From positions 203,393,627 to 203,457,626 of the forward strand of contig CM035407.1 of the NCBI GenBank assembly GCA_020310875.1: a stretch of DNA of 64,000 bases, given 5' to 3'. The position numbers and the translations under genes are program-made. The notes under the pieces were generated by a model. The model was given only the letters and a program-made list of their open reading frames with translations, ran no database searches and was not told where the DNA came from. Positions 44,926-57,400 of the stretch are shown piece after piece (the first letter of the stretch is position 1; the number at the start of each line of letters is the position of its first letter). This DNA comes from Ceratopteris richardii (lineage: Eukaryota; Streptophyta; Polypodiopsida; Polypodiales; Pteridaceae).

Positions 44926-45964
44926 TTTTGATTTCGTGGCAAAAGCTTGTTCACTAACAAGACTGCAGAAAATTGCCACGCCTCAACTAGAACTAAGCTA
45001 GAGCGATATTAGAACACCTCTATAATCATCAGTAGCTTAGCAAACTTTCTGAAACTGAAAACTTTACAACTGCATTTTGAACTCACCAGAATTTCACTAG
45101 AACTTCACCGAACTGTTACCGGAATGTCACCGTAATCTTACCGGAATCAACTGCAATTCTGTTTGTGATTACTTCAAATGATTGTTGATGAATTAAGGAA
45201 GTAATATCTGAACTTCCTTCAGTAATTGAACTCTTTTTGAAGTTTAAGAAAAAACTTCACCAGTTTAGAATGTCTTTTACGGTCAGACACGGTACTACGT
45301 ACTTGTCTCATTTTACAGATGTCTTTTGATCAACTTATAGTTGAGACTACTAGCTTCAAGGAGAGCTATCACTCATGAAAATCTTTACACTGTGTTGTGA
45401 GATCTAACTCTCAGAAGTACCGGAAAATGTTTACTGAGAAAACTGTAACTGTTAACTAACTTTCACAGTAACATGAAATCACTCAGATTTCTTCACATAC
45501 AAAGAATGCGCTCAATCTTCCACATGAACATGTGTTTTCTATTAGAAAAGATGTGTACAAAATAGCTTGGCCTCACTTTACTCATAGCTATGGAAAACTC
45601 TCCTAATCTGAGTAGTTATTCCTTACGATCTCTCTTAGATGAATACCCGACAGTTCAGGTTCTATTATTCATCTCTACATACACAATCTCTGGCGTCTGC
45701 TATATCACTATCCTTGTCTCTTACGGGACTCTTATCTTTCCTCTATGTATATTTACTCTATATCTCTCAGCTCTCTTATATACAATTTTTTATCTGGGTT
45801 TCAACAAACTCGTAATTCTGGAAACTTCTACGCTGTATATTACAGACGTGAATTTGTCCCTTCACTAAGTGTTGATTTTCTGAATGCTTTGTTTCTGCTT
45901 CTCTTTTGTCTTTCTTCATCTTTATGTCTGTCTGTATATCAAATTTGTGAGTGATTCTTCAACA
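44926..45964 (-). repeat. 3' LTR of element D
   Basis: It pairs with 49996-51045. On the minus strand it starts TGTTGAAGAATC after the polypurine tract. The outer terminus is TTTTG where the other LTR has TGTTG, so its last bases are mutated. Confidence 0.92.
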
Positions 45965-45976
45965 GCTCCCCCTCAA
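45965..45976 (-). other. Polypurine tract of element D
   Basis: On the minus strand GATTGAGGGGGAGC immediately precedes the LTR start TGTTGAAG, the expected plus-strand primer. Confidence 0.8.
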
Positions 45977-46001
45977 TCACTAATTTGCATTCTCTGATCT
46001 T

Positions 46002-47645
46002 TCATATATTCTTCTTTTCTTTTATACCTGCCATTTCTTTGAATCTGCTTGTCTTTACTCCATCTAAGCTCTTTGTCAGAATATCTGCTATCTGATCCTT
46101 TGTAGATGTGTATGCTATTTCAATCTCTTTTCCCATTACCTTTTCCCTCAGGAAATGATATTGAATCTCTATGTGTTTTGTTCTTGCATGAAATATTGGA
46201 TTTGCTGCAAGATACAACGAGCTCATATTATCTCCATGTATGATAGGTATACCTTGATCAATACCCATGCTTTTGAACAAGATTTGCATCCATATCACTT
46301 GTTTAGCTGCTTCTACAAGTCCTTTATATTTTGCTTCTGTTGACGATAAAGCCACTGTGTGTTGCTTCTTTGAACACCAACTTACAAGCTTATCTCATAG
46401 GTATATCATATACCCATGTGTTGACCTTCTATCATCTTGACTTCCTACCCAGTCTAAGTCACTGTATGCTCTCAGCTGTATATCTGACGTAAAAGGATAA
46501 TATAATCCTTCTTTTATAGTTCTTTTGATATATCTAAGAACTCTTTGTCCTGCAACCCAATGTTGATCCTTCGGACAATGCATGAACTGTGAGAGAACTC
46601 CCACTGCATAACTGAGATCCGGTCTTGTTAGGGTAGCATAAATTAAGCTTCCCGCTAACGACTGATATTTCCTTATATCTTTAAACTCTGCACCACCATA
46701 TTTGCTGAGTTTATGATTTACTTCAAGTGGTGTTGAAGCTTCTCTGCAATTCTCCATGTTAAACTTCTTTAGTAAGTTTAGGAGATACCTTTCTTGCGAA
46801 ACATATATACCATGATCTGTATATGTAACTTCCATTCCAAGAAAGTATGATAACTTTCATAGATCACTGATCTTCAACTCTTTTTCAATCAATATTTTTA
46901 CCTCCTTGATTCCTTCATCTGAGGTTCCTGTGATTATTATGTCATCTACATAAATACAAATGTAGATCATACCTTCATCTGTTCTCTTAACGAGTAGACT
47001 TGAATCAGCCTTTGAGCTTTGGTATCCAAGGTCATTGAGATACTTCACAAGTCTGTAATTCCAAGCTCTTGGAGCTTGCTTCAATCCATAGAGAGCTCTT
47101 CTTAATCTGCAAACATGATCCGGGTAACTAGAACTTACAAACCCTTCAGGTTGTTCCATGTAGACTTCATCTTATATACATCCATTCAGAAATGCATTCT
47201 TTATATCCAACTGACTCAGCTTCCATCCTTTTGACGCTGCTATAGCAATCAATGTCCTTATGGTTGACATCTTTGCCACCGGACTAAACGTCTCATCATA
47301 ATCTATGCCATGTGTGTGAGCATAGCCTTTGACCACCAGTCTAGCTGTGTATCTGGCTATTCTTCCATCTGCAAGTTTCTTAACTTTGTAAACCCATTTA
47401 TTTCCAATCACTTTCTTACCATTTGGTTTTGGAACAAGTTCCCAAGTCTTGTTCTCTTCAAGAGCATTGAACTCCTCCTTCATTGCTTCTTCCCATTGTT
47501 TCTTACCTTTTGTTTCATCTTCCTTTACTAAGTAAGCATAGTTTTTCTGAGTCAAATAAGAAGTGTCATAGGAATACCTTGATGGTTGTTTCCTTAATCT
47601 GTTTGACCTTCTTAGCTCATATTCTTCATGTGTATCTGAATACAC
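46002..47645 (-). pseudogene. RT and RNase H of element D
   Basis: A single frame runs over four blocks. RT: KVIGNKWVYKVKKLADG, AKMSTIRTLIAIAASKGW, then TAA (47172), VYMEQPEGF, YGLKQAPRAW and ICIYVDDIIITG with intact YVDD. After TGA (46857): YFLGMEVTYTDHGIYVSQ and GYMIYL. After TGA (46395), RNase H: ALSSTEAKYKGLVEAAKQ, HGDNMSSLYLAANP and KDQIADILTKSL. The TAA is explained by CAA to TAA. All catalytic motifs seen are intact, so decay is by stops only. It would copy element RNA. Confidence 0.92.
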
Positions 47646-48778
47646 ATCTTCATCAAATCTTGTAATCTATTTACCAGATATATTGCTGTATTTACAGCCT
47701 CAGCCCAAAGATAATTTGGACAATTCTTCTCCTTTAGCATTGCTCTTGCAAACTCAACTAGAGTTCGGTTTCTTCTTTCTGCTACTCCATTTTGTTGCGG
47801 TGTATACCTGCAAGTTATTTCTCTTTTGATACCTGCATTCCACAGATAATCATTGAACACTCGAGAAAAATATTCTCCTCCTCCATCACACCTTAGTCTT
47901 TTGAGTTTCTGTCCTGTAAGTCTTCCAGGATATGCATGAAAATGCCTGAAAGCTTCAAATACTTCTGATTTCTCTTTCAAAACATAAAGAGTTATCCATC
48001 TTGTTGCATTATCAATAAAAAGAACATAATACCTAGAGCCGCTGATAGATCCTTCTTTTGTTGTTCCCCATACATCTGTATGTATGAGTTCTAACACATC
48101 ATCATGTTTGTACCCTTTCTTCTGAAATGGTAACCTGTGGGCTTTTCCCATCTGACAGGCTTTTCCCATCTGACAGGCTTTGCACTTGTGAATCATATGT
48201 TGATTCTTCATATTTGGTAATCCTCTCATGGATTGTTTCTCCACCATAGTTTTGATTCCTGTTTCATTAAAATGTCCTAACCTCTTATGCCAGAGGTCTA
48301 ACTCTGTGAATACCTCATCACCATGTGTGATCAAGGCTTGACCAACATTCCCTTGTACTTTAAGAGTAAAATGTCTACCTTCCTTTTTACCATGGACAAT
48401 CTGATTGTATCCATTCTCTGGATCTTCAACAAATACTCCTTCATTTGAAAATCTGACTTGAAAACCTTTTTCTACTATCTGACCCACGCTGATCAGATTC
48501 TTTGGGATTGTTGGAACATACAAAACATTTGTTAGTAGGTCAGCTCCATTCTTACACTTTACTTTTTCAATTGACCTTACATTATGTTTTGTGTTGTCAC
48601 CTGTCTGTACTGTATGATTTGAAATACCTCCTTCAAGTTCTGATAACAATTCTATATTTCCTGACAAATGATTTGAACAACCAGAGTCAATATAGAATAC
48701 CTTGAGGTCTTCATTCTCTGACATACTTATTGATTTCACCATCAACGTTGTATGACTATCATTCTGCGTATCATTCAC
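47646..48778 (-). pseudogene. Protease and integrase of element D
   Basis: The 388-codon frame (to 47612) has FYIDSGCSNHLSG (protease, Asp31), then GAG-pre-integrase LWHKRLGHFNETGIKTM and a Cys pair CKAC. Integrase core follows: ELIHTDVWG, LRCDGGGEYF and TPQQNGVAERRNR (DX35E), ending at YLVNRL. The finger carries an in-frame 18-base tandem duplication giving KACQMGKACQMGK. After YLVNRL about 250-300 residues normally found before RT are missing and the frame changes, so integrase lacks its C-terminal domain. Confidence 0.92.
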
Positions 48779-48787
48779 ATAGTTGTA

Positions 48788-49765
48788 GTAGGTAGTGTTG
48801 TGAGACTGATTCTATCCCCAACTTCTTGCTCCACCTCTACCATATCCGCCTCTTTGACTTTGTCTTCCTCTTTGATATCTTCCGCTTCTTCCTCTACTAT
48901 TATTGTTCTGATTTTGACTTGATCCTTGAGAATTATGCTAGCAATCATGAGCCAAATGATTGCTTAATCCACAGATCCAACAAGTCTTCTTGCTGTTAGT
49001 CTGATTACCTCCTCCTTTACCTTTACTTTTACTTCTGGCATTACCTCTTCCTCTTGCAAAATTTTCTTGAGTAGACATCTCTTCTTCATCTTTTTCTTTA
49101 CCTTTATCACCTTTCTTCTTATTCTTTGCGTACATAGCCGAACTATGTCCTTCATCTCCGTCTGTCTTCAAATCTTGCTCAAACATTAGCATTAGTCCAA
49201 GCAACTGATTTAAATCTGGTACAAAATGATTTAAAGAAAGTTCAGTTGAGAGTATGAAAGGTTTCCACCTTTCATCTCCTCTCAATCCTGCAAGCACTTG
49301 TGCTATCAACCTGTGATCTTCGATATCTTCATCAATAGATCCAAGACTATCTGCCAAATCTTTCATCTTAGTGACATAATCACTAACGCTTTGACTTTGC
49401 TTTTTCTTGAACGTTGTAAACTCTGACCATAAGCTAGCCTTCCTAGCTTTCGTCGTATTTTGGAAATGATCTTCCAATGCACTCCATATGTCTTCCGCTT
49501 TCTCTAGACCTCTAATGTGCGGTAGTAGATGATCTGTAATGGTATTGTATTTATAAGCTCTTGCCGTTGCATCTTTCTTTTGCCACAGCTTCAAGGCTTC
49601 TAACTCTTCTTTCTTCGGTTGACTGTCATCTTCGAAAGTCGGCTTCTTTTCTTCTCCTTTTACATATATCATTAAGTCTTTACTCATAAGTAAAGCTTCC
49701 ATGTGCATTACCCATGCGGGATAATTATCTCTGTCCAATTTGTTAATAGTGATATGATCTGCCAT
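48788..49765 (-). pseudogene. Gag of element D
   Basis: It starts MADHITINKLDRDNYPAW at 49765 and contains the copia capsid pattern (LWQKKDATARAYKYNTITDH, DIWSALEDHFQ, VSDYVTKMKDL, RLIAQVLAGLRGDERW). A basic RGRGNARSKSKGKGG region leads to a canonical knuckle CWICGLSNHLAHDC (CX2CX4HX4C). Then TAG at 48938 follows, most simply CAG mutated. An Arg/Gly-rich stretch with another TAG continues in frame to protease. Gag would form the particle and bind RNA. Confidence 0.9.
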
Positions 49766-49981
49766 AATCTTCTTGTTTCTGTTACTGTTGATGAGTGTAA
49801 TGTTAATAGGTTTTACCTTTTACAAACCTTTACCCTTGAGAATTACTTCGGAACGTTTCTTGACGCCGTTTGTTGTTGATCATCTCAGCTTTCACCTTTC
49901 TTGTGAAAGTTCTTCCAATTCTCTTATATCTTTGCTTCCGTTTCTACTTCTGTGAAACCTTTTCTGCTCTTTAGAACCTTT

Positions 49982-49995
49982 CGCTCTGATACCAC
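49982..49995 (-). other. Primer-binding site (initiator tRNA-Met), element D
   Basis: On the minus strand TGGTATCAGAGCGA follows the LTR end CAACA by one base. It is the standard copia primer site complementary to initiator tRNA-Met. Confidence 0.93.
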
Positions 49996-51045
49996 TGTTG
50001 ATTTTGTGGCAAAAGCTTGTTCACTAACAAGACTGTGGAAAATTACCACGCCTCAACTAGGACTAAGCTAGAGCGATATTAGAACACCTCTATAATCATC
50101 AGTAGCTTAGCAAACTTTCTGAAATTTAAAACTTTACAACTGCATTTTGAACTCACCAGAATTTCACCGAAACTTCATCGAACTGTTATCGGAATGTCAC
50201 CGTAATCTTATCGAAATCTTACCGGAATCAATTGCAATTCTGTTTGTGATTACTTCAAATGATTGTTGATGAAGTAAGGAAGTAATATCTGAACTTCCTT
50301 CAATAATTGAACTCTTTTTGAAGTTTAAGAAAAAAATTCACCAGTTCAGAATGTCTTTTACAGTCAGACACAGTACTGCGTACTTGTCTCATTTTACAGA
50401 AGTCTTTTGATCAACTTATAGTTGAGACTACTAGCTTCAAGATGAGCTATCACTCATGAAAATCTTTACACTGTGTTGTGAGATCTAACTCTCAGAAGTA
50501 CCGGAAAATGTTTACTGAGAAAATTGTAACTGTTAACTAACTTTCACAGTAACATGAAATCACTCAGATTTCTTCACATACAAAGAATGCGCTCAATCTT
50601 CCACACAAACATGTGTTTTCTATTAGAGAAGATGTGTACAAAATAGCTTGGCCTCACTTTACTCATAGCTATGGAAAACTCTCCTACTCTGAGTAGTTAT
50701 TCCTTACCATCTCTCTTAGATGAATACCCGACAGTTCAGGTTCTATTATTCATCTCTACATACGCAATCTCTGGCATCTTCTATATCATTATCCTTGTCT
50801 CTTACGGGACTCTTATCTTTCCTCTATGTATATTTACTCTATATCTCTCAACTCTCTTATATACAATTTTTGATCCGGGTTTCAAAAAACTCATAATTCT
50901 GGAAACTTCTACACTGTATATTACAGACGTGAATTTGTCCCTCCACTAAGGCTTGATTTTCTGAATGCTTTGTTTCTGCTTCTCTTTTGTCTTTCTTCGT
51001 CTTTATGTCTGTCTGTATGTCAAATTTGTGAGTGATTCTTCAACA
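49996..51045 (-). repeat. 5' LTR of element D
   Basis: It is 1,050 bases with TGTTGAAG...CAACA termini on the minus strand and aligns along its length with 44926-45964. The antisense frame of 92 codons in each LTR (45590-45868 and 50671-50949) is hydrophobic and most likely incidental. Confidence 0.92.
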
Positions 51046-51050
51046 CTATA
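51046..51050. repeat. Target site duplication (right) of element D
   Basis: CTATA follows the LTR end TTCAACA and matches 44921-44925. Confidence 0.85.
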
Positions 51051-51943
51051 GATGCATAAGCCCAAATTACTATAACATAACTCTTGTAAAATAGTAGGAA
51101 ATTAGAGTTAGTCAATAAAAGTGTCGGTCACTTGTGTGAAAGGACCATTTTTAAGGCACATGTATATAAGTCACTTTGTGACTCTTGTAAAAGACTTTTT
51201 GGCCATTGTGAATGCTGAAGAAGAATTTTGAATTTGCTTCTTTCTTGCTGATTTCCTCCTTCTCCATGACCTTTTGTGTGTATGTAATGCTTGAAATGTG
51301 TGTGTAGGACTGATATCTATCCCTTCCCATCACCTTTGAACTGATGTGGTGTGTGTGAGAGCCACTACGAGTTGTGGAGCGAGTGTTGGTGTTTCCTGCC
51401 TTTTACTATTTTGCTCATAACTTGAAGTGCGTTTGTCAAATTCCACTGAAAATGTGTGTGTAGGACTAATGTCTATCCCTTCCCACAACTGTTGTAGTTT
51501 GTGTGTGAGCCATTACGAGTTGTGGAGTGAGTGTTGGTGTTTCTCGTCATTCACTATTTTGATCATAACTTGAAGTGTGTTTGTCAAATTTGACTAATGG
51601 ATGCATCTCGTCGAGATCTTTGAAATGAACCCACTATTGGCCATATTCAGAGTTCGTAGCTGGGAGAAAAGTTTGAATTTGTGCTTATTACTGTAAATGG
51701 TATCGTGTCATGCATTTTCAAAGGATTAGTGAGTTGAAGAGGTAGTTGAGTCTACTCACTTGCATTGTAGGTTAGATACTTCAGTTACCATCATGTGTGC
51801 ACACGTCTTCATACACTTGGTTCTTGTGGTTCCTTGGATTGATAATTAAACATGTATTAATCCACCACCATATGCACTTGTGGGGCGATTGAGGTCTAGT
51901 CTCATTGACACAAGTCCCTCAGACTTCATGACTTAGGTACACA
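51051..51943 (+). repeat. 5' LTR of element C (right part)
   Basis: It ends GGTACACA just before the primer site and contains a TATA-like CATGTATATAAGTC near 51158-51171. Its left end is uncertain because element D lies directly upstream, so D may have inserted inside this LTR. It includes the tandem duplication listed next. Confidence 0.5.
51292..51597 (+). repeat. Tandem duplication in LTR of element C
   Basis: Two units (51292-51447 and 51448-51597) share GTGTGTAGGACT, CTATCCCTTCCCA, CGAGTTGTGGAG, GTGTTGGTGTTTC and CATAACTTGAAGTG in order, with about 10-15 percent differences by eye. Each unit is about 150-156 bases. Confidence 0.8.
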
Positions 51944-51949
51944 TTTTTT

Positions 51950-51970
51950 TTCTACCGTTGCCAGGGACGA
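51950..51970 (+). other. Degenerate primer-binding site (tRNA-Asp type), element C
   Basis: TTCTACCGTTGCCAGGGACG lies six bases after the LTR end. It matches the primer site of element B (TGGCGCCGTTGCCGGGGATC) at most positions, with changes that are largely transitions. Confidence 0.55.
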
Positions 51971-52607
51971 AACCTAACCAAGGTACCTTCGTGATGGTTA
52001 GAGTTCTGGAGTGAAGGAACCTTACTTGTAGAGGTGAATTCGTTCAGTGGCCATTAGTCAAGTATTCAAGCACTTGTTACTTCACACTCTTGGGGTGTGT
52101 GTAATGAGTTTTTGGGTTTAGGGTTAGGAGTGAGGAAGTAAGGGAAGAGTTAGGGTTAGGCATAAGAGAGGAGTAGAGTAGGGAGAGGTAGAATACCTCA
52201 AGAAAAACCCAAAAAATTTGTCAAATCTAGTTCAGTTTAGGTTCTAGGCAACACAAATATAAAAACCAAAAAACTCAGTTCATTTAGTCACTATGTAATC
52301 AGGTATTGTGGGAGAGCAACGACCAGTATCGGCAAGTTGGTATCATGCCAAGCAAGCAAATAAGTGACCTAGTGAGCCCAAAGCTTATTCAAGGCATCCT
52401 TGAAGGTGAGTTCTTTAAATATTGTACATCAAAAACACCCCAGAACATGCACACACGTGATTAAAGTCACATTCGGTATCGCAGGGTAGGATAGAGAGTT
52501 TTTTGGAAGTTTTTGATTGATACAAGGGGTCAAGAGTGAAGGGGAAAGAGAAATAAGCACTTTGTACACAAAAATTTTGCGTTTTGATCAAATTTGGATG
52601 TAGTATC

Positions 52608-53285
52608 ATGATCGGTTCAGTTTTGGTATCATGATACCAAAATTCCCTAGTATCACAATACTCACCTGGTATCGTATCGTGCATGCCCACTTGAGGTATT
52701 CTGATACCATCATGGTATCGAATTGGCAAGTGCTGGTATCGCGATCGCGGTCACCCGGTGGTATCATATCGCGGTCCACCTAGTATCATATCGTGTGGAT
52801 CATGGTATCATATCGTTGACCGAGCAGTATTGTATCGCGTGCAAGGCCGGTATCATATCGTCAACATAGTATCATATTGTCTCTTGTTTTGGTATCGTAT
52901 CCCGAGGAGTAGTATCGTATCACGTAAATCTTGGTATCATATTGTCTAGAGTTTTTTTTGGTATCGTATTGTTTATATTGTCAGTATCGTATCGCAGACT
53001 ATCCTGGTATTGTATCGTGAGCCATTCCACTATCGTATCACGAGTTACTTTAGTATTGTATCGTGGGGATTGGTATCGTATTGTCGATTGAGCATGTATC
53101 GTATTGTCGACTACTTTAGTATCGTATCGTGGGGTTGCAGAGGTATCCTATTGTCTGCATCTCCAGTATCGTATCGTGCCACCGAGTGGTATCGTATTGC
53201 CATAGACTTGTGGTATCGTATCGTGCCAAGTCTGGTATTGTATCGTCTGTGTGGTATTGCCAAGAGTGGTATCGCCCAGAATGAC
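52608..53285 (+). repeat. Leader array of about 26 GTATCGTATCG motifs, element C
   Basis: Units of the form GGTATCGTATCGTG recur every 20-25 bases with unrelated sequence between. Variants are mostly TATCATATCG, TATTGTATCG and TATCGTATTG, again CpG changed to TpG or CpA. It lies between primer site and gag, the same place as the CCATCGCGA array in element B. Short frames here are artefacts. Confidence 0.85.
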
Positions 53286-53369
53286 TCAAGCTAATTGGAG
53301 GAAAAAATTGAAGTGATTGAGGAGTTAATTAAGGGGAAGAGGGAAGCACATATAGATCCAAAGGGGTGA

Positions 53370-55740
53370 ATGAACTTAAGATCAAGACGGGTACTAAGTA
53401 GTTAGAGAAGTGTCATCTCATTGGTAGGAAGTGCAACCCAAGCGAGCCATCACTCGATCTACTCAGGCACCTCTAGTGACTCAGAGGAGGAACTACCCAT
53501 GGCCTTAGAGGACATGCATGGTTCTGTTCCGAGGGAAAATTTTATGTCAACCATGGAGGGTGAATACTGCATCTCTCTGTAGTATGTGTCAACAAATCGG
53601 CAAAGAATCCCTATTTACCTTGATGGTTTAAATAGGTCTGTCGCGAGAATGGTAAACTCTACCGAGTCAACAATAGTGCCCATACCCACAATTAAGTACG
53701 AAGGAGGAGTGTACATGGACAAGTAAGGTCAAATCTATGTAGTGATGGAGAACCCAAATCAGATCAACAAAAGAGGAAAATTAAAAGGACAAGGAGTTTC
53801 TAGAAGATCTAACCATGAAGACACTGTGACTACCCCAAGGGCAAGTCTGTGGTGACTCAAGTCTTGAGAGGGGATTTGATACCTCAAGATGATTACCTGT
53901 TGGATGTATACCTAATCCACGGGTCAGACCTGCTGTTACAGAGAGATTCACCCATTCAAGGACAATAAGTAAGCCGAGTAACCATTTATGAGTTAAAGGA
54001 TCCAAAAGATGAGTCTAGAGTCACATGCTTAGACCAAAACCATAGAAGATATTGGCTAGTAGAAGTAGTAGATAGTTCTCAACTAAAATACATGGGTTTG
54101 CATGTATTTGCTCCTCCAGAGTAGGCAACTATCTCTCACAATCCTTTTGGAACTCATCAAGGAACGAAAAACACAATGTTTGGACAAACAAGTCAATGAA
54201 GTATCCCCAAATGAATACATGTGTAGTTCGCAATGCTAGGAATATATTCACACAACCAAACCAACTCAGGGGTAGGTAACATGACTCAACCACCGATTAG
54301 ACCAAGGCCACAACCAGGGTTGCAACCAAGAATGCATCCAATTAGACTAGCAATCTCTGTAATGCCCAGACCACCAGAACCTGTACGAAGGCTGAGACTG
54401 ATTCAAGTTGCTATATGTATGAGAAATCACTATGACGGAACGGGAGTTATGAGCCAAACAAGTGGATGACTTCTTTGTGCAGTATGAGTCCTTTGGAATT
54501 ACCCTCATAGGAACAGCTTTGACTTGGTTCCAACCATTGGATCCAAATAATTTTGGGAATATTGAATAATTTTTCCAAGAAGTCATTGGAGAATTTATGA
54601 AACGGGGGATTAAACACAACTCGTCATCCTTAATCCATAGTTTTAAACAAAACCCAAATGAAACTGTAAAATTAGCTGCCCAAAGATTTAACCAATATGT
54701 CGATAGATGCCTAGTAACAGAAAGACCCTTCCAACAAAAAAATGATATCATTATTCTTAGATGGGTTGACTAATGGAACATTGAGAACTCTAGTTTATGT
54801 GAAACAACTTTAGACATTGAGTGAGTGTCTCCAAGAATGCATTGATCCAGAAAACAGCCTAGCTAATGACCTTAAAAGTACACGAAGCTCTACAAAATCA
54901 GGGGATACTAGGAGTATAGTGATGACTTGTTCTAGTAATGTGGAGGAGCTAGCAAAACTGGTAGCCAAGAAGTTAGGAGTCCATGGGTAGAGGAATTACC
55001 AAAGCCCACCAATGAGAATGCTAATGCTATGGAGATGGAACCTATGTGTTGGAGATCACCCATCTCATATGTGCACAAGTGGAGGCATGGGCATGCCACA
55101 AGCTTATCCATACAATAAGCAGCCAGCCCAAGGTCCCAATTTGTACTATCATATTGAGCAGAAATACACCAATCATACTACGAAAAACTACCCATTTAAC
55201 AGGCAATCAAGGCCAATGAATCAACCCTTGTATAGGCCTTATAGATTCCCTCCCAGAGAACAAGGAAGGGAGATCCCAAGATACAACCCCTATCCAAGCC
55301 CACAAGGAGTACCCAGACCTTATGAACAAGGAGGATATGGACAACCACAGCCAGTGTTAGAACAACAACCACCCCTTCCATAGAATGTAGTACTAGTCAA
55401 ATACACTCAACCAGAGGAGAACATGGAAAGAGCCATAGTACCAGCTACGCCTCTAGCTAGTGCAAAAACAACAAATCAGGGATATGAGCAAACTCAAGGA
55501 GAATACTATCCCTATGACACTAGTCTTGTGGAGTATGACCAAACCCATGACCAACAATACTATGGTTATGAAGGATACGACAATCCCTATGGCCCGGAGT
55601 ATGCGAATCTAATGTACATTGCACCTAAGGCACCAGCACCTATGAGACCACCCATAAGACCGCCTGTGCCAAAAGGACCATGCTATAGATGCTAAGGAGA
55701 TCACTTCATAACAGAATGCACTCTATCATACAACCCACCA
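53370..55740 (+). pseudogene. Gag of element C
   Basis: It starts MNLRSRR at 53370, matching the MNLRSGK start in B, then carries stops and frameshifts. Recognisable parts are GGVYMDKxGQIYVVMEN, SLIHSFKQNPNETVK (54635-54690), the degraded first knuckle near 55050, and IEQKYTNHTTKNY. A Pro/Tyr-rich region (RPYRFPPREQGREIPRYN) follows, then CYRCxGDHFITEC (55681-55719; TAA for CAA) and CNECGKEHLF with the final Cys lost. Domain order equals B. It would package element RNA. Confidence 0.82.
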
Positions 55741-57054
55741 CCTCTAGGAACTTGGGAAGGGTATTGCAATGAGTGTGGAAAGGAACATCTATTTAGAGAT
55801 TTCCCAAAAAATCCCAATAAGACTTATAACACAACACAAATCAATGTGATTGAAGTGATTGAATCATCGAGAAGTGATAAAGAATACACAATGCCATTAA
55901 AAGCCATTACTCGAGCGCAAGCCAAAGGACATGAGATAAGGACATTAGATTCTGAACAAGAAATGAGTAAGGATCTAGAGTCAAGGATATAGGTAGTGGA
56001 GGATTCGAAAGATCCATGTGAGAATAACCAAAGTTGGAAGACTAGAATGGAAAAACTTAGAAACAAATGGAGGAAAGATAAAAATAAAGAGGACAAGAAG
56101 GATGTAAAAGATAGTAGGAAACCGCAGAAACCGGAAGTACAAGATAATACATCTTCTAAGTCCCACAGATAGAAACTAGATAAACCAAGATCAATCCTAT
56201 TGGATCCAACACCGGAAAACTTGGACATGTGGTTGAAAGTGTATCAATCGAGAATCATGACTGGAACAAATATAGAGCATCATGAAAAATTCTACTCATG
56301 AGAGGAATTAGAGAAGGAGATATTGGTGATATGCAGAAAGCTCATAGAGGTACCCCAAGCCACTCTAGAGAAGAATATCCCAGTCCTTCGAGATACAAGA
56401 ATATCTAAGAATCAATTCAATGAATGCTTGAAAGAAAACTATCTAGAATCAATAGGAGCACTTAAGGAGAAATGTAGTAAAGAGGAACAACAGAGCACTC
56501 AGAGCAAATCAATCTCCATAATCCATGAACTAGAAGCATATTGGCCACAAGATTTGTGGGCTAAGATTCAGGAGAACAGATGGAAAAAGAATGAGAGTTC
56601 AAGACCACCCTTTGATGAATTAGACATTGGGGGAACCCCATCAATTCCAAATTTGGAGGAAGTATATGAAGAGGTTTCCTTGTTAGACCAAAATAGGGAG
56701 GAAGAACACAGTTTTTCCACTCTACCTAATTATATGGTAGAATACGAGAAAAGGTCCCTAGTTTTTCATGCCCCCACAATTCGAGGCAAGGAAGACAGGT
56801 CTTCAGGAAAGACCTCACAAAACTTAGCAGAGCTCAAGAAGACCAAGGTGCAATGCCTCTTGACAATGGAAGAGTTACTACAAGGCAAACCACAATTATG
56901 GAATCAGTTAGTGGGACAATTGAAATTAGAAACTAAGGAGATTGATAAGGAAGACAAAGAAACGGAAGCCCCTTCTACCATACAAATCCGTGTTGATAAA
57001 GTCAAAGAATTCAGTGAGGGAGATGAGGGCAATACATGCTTACCCATCACATCA
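55741..57054 (+). pseudogene. Gag C-terminal region of element C
   Basis: Lys/Glu-rich coiled sequence (near 56030-56120) is followed by a 244-codon frame (56323-57057). That frame includes ELEAYWPQDLWAKIQENRWK, the acidic EVYEEVSLLDQNREEEHS and NLAELKKTKVQCLLTMEELL. It closes with EGDEGNTCLPITS, equivalent to the segment before PR1 in B. The frame is broken near 57050 by a deletion. No known fold is recognised. Confidence 0.7.
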
Positions 57055-57400
57055 TGACTAAAGCCATTTTAGACACCGGAGTGGGAGTAGACATAGCCAC
57101 CAAAGAAATTTGGGAGAAATGGGGAAGGCCAACCCTACGATCAACACGTATGAAGCTTCAACTAGCAGATGGCCATGTGGAGAGACCCCTATGAATATTG
57201 GAGAAAATTAAGTTGACCGCCTATGGGGTAGAATGTGAAAACACTCTAGCCATATGTCAATTTGGAAAAGCAAATAATTATGAAATGATATTAGGACGGC
57301 CCTTCATGAGACAACTCAAGGTAGTATAAGACTAGGGAAGAGACGCTTTATACCTACAGCATTAGGGGGCCACTACCAAGATAAATTTACATACATTTTC
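57055..57400 (+). pseudogene. PR1 of element C
   Basis: AKAILDTGVGVDIATKEIWE-type sequence has an intact DTG (57072-57080). LQLADGHVERPL and YEMILGRPFMRQLKVV follow, with stops at 57193 and 57328. It is the homologue of B 22152-21860 and lies between gag and RT. It would be the normal Gag-Pol protease. Confidence 0.82.

Larger units (their letters stand above)
44926..51045 (-). mobile_element. Element D: 6.1-kb Ty1/copia element
   Basis: LTRs of about 1,040 and 1,050 bases, CTATA duplications, an initiator-Met primer site and a polypurine tract define a complete-ended element on the minus strand. Order is gag, protease, integrase, RT, RNase H, the copia arrangement. A deletion between integrase and RT, a frameshift there and several stops (TAG, TAA, TGA) inactivate it. 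LTR differences are mainly transitions plus a 12-base indel. It inserted in or beside the 5' LTR of element C. Confidence 0.93.

Noticed and set aside
45590-50949. 92-codon hydrophobic ORF in both LTRs of element D
   Set aside because: It is antisense to the element and duplicated only because LTRs are duplicated. There is no recognisable domain or start context.
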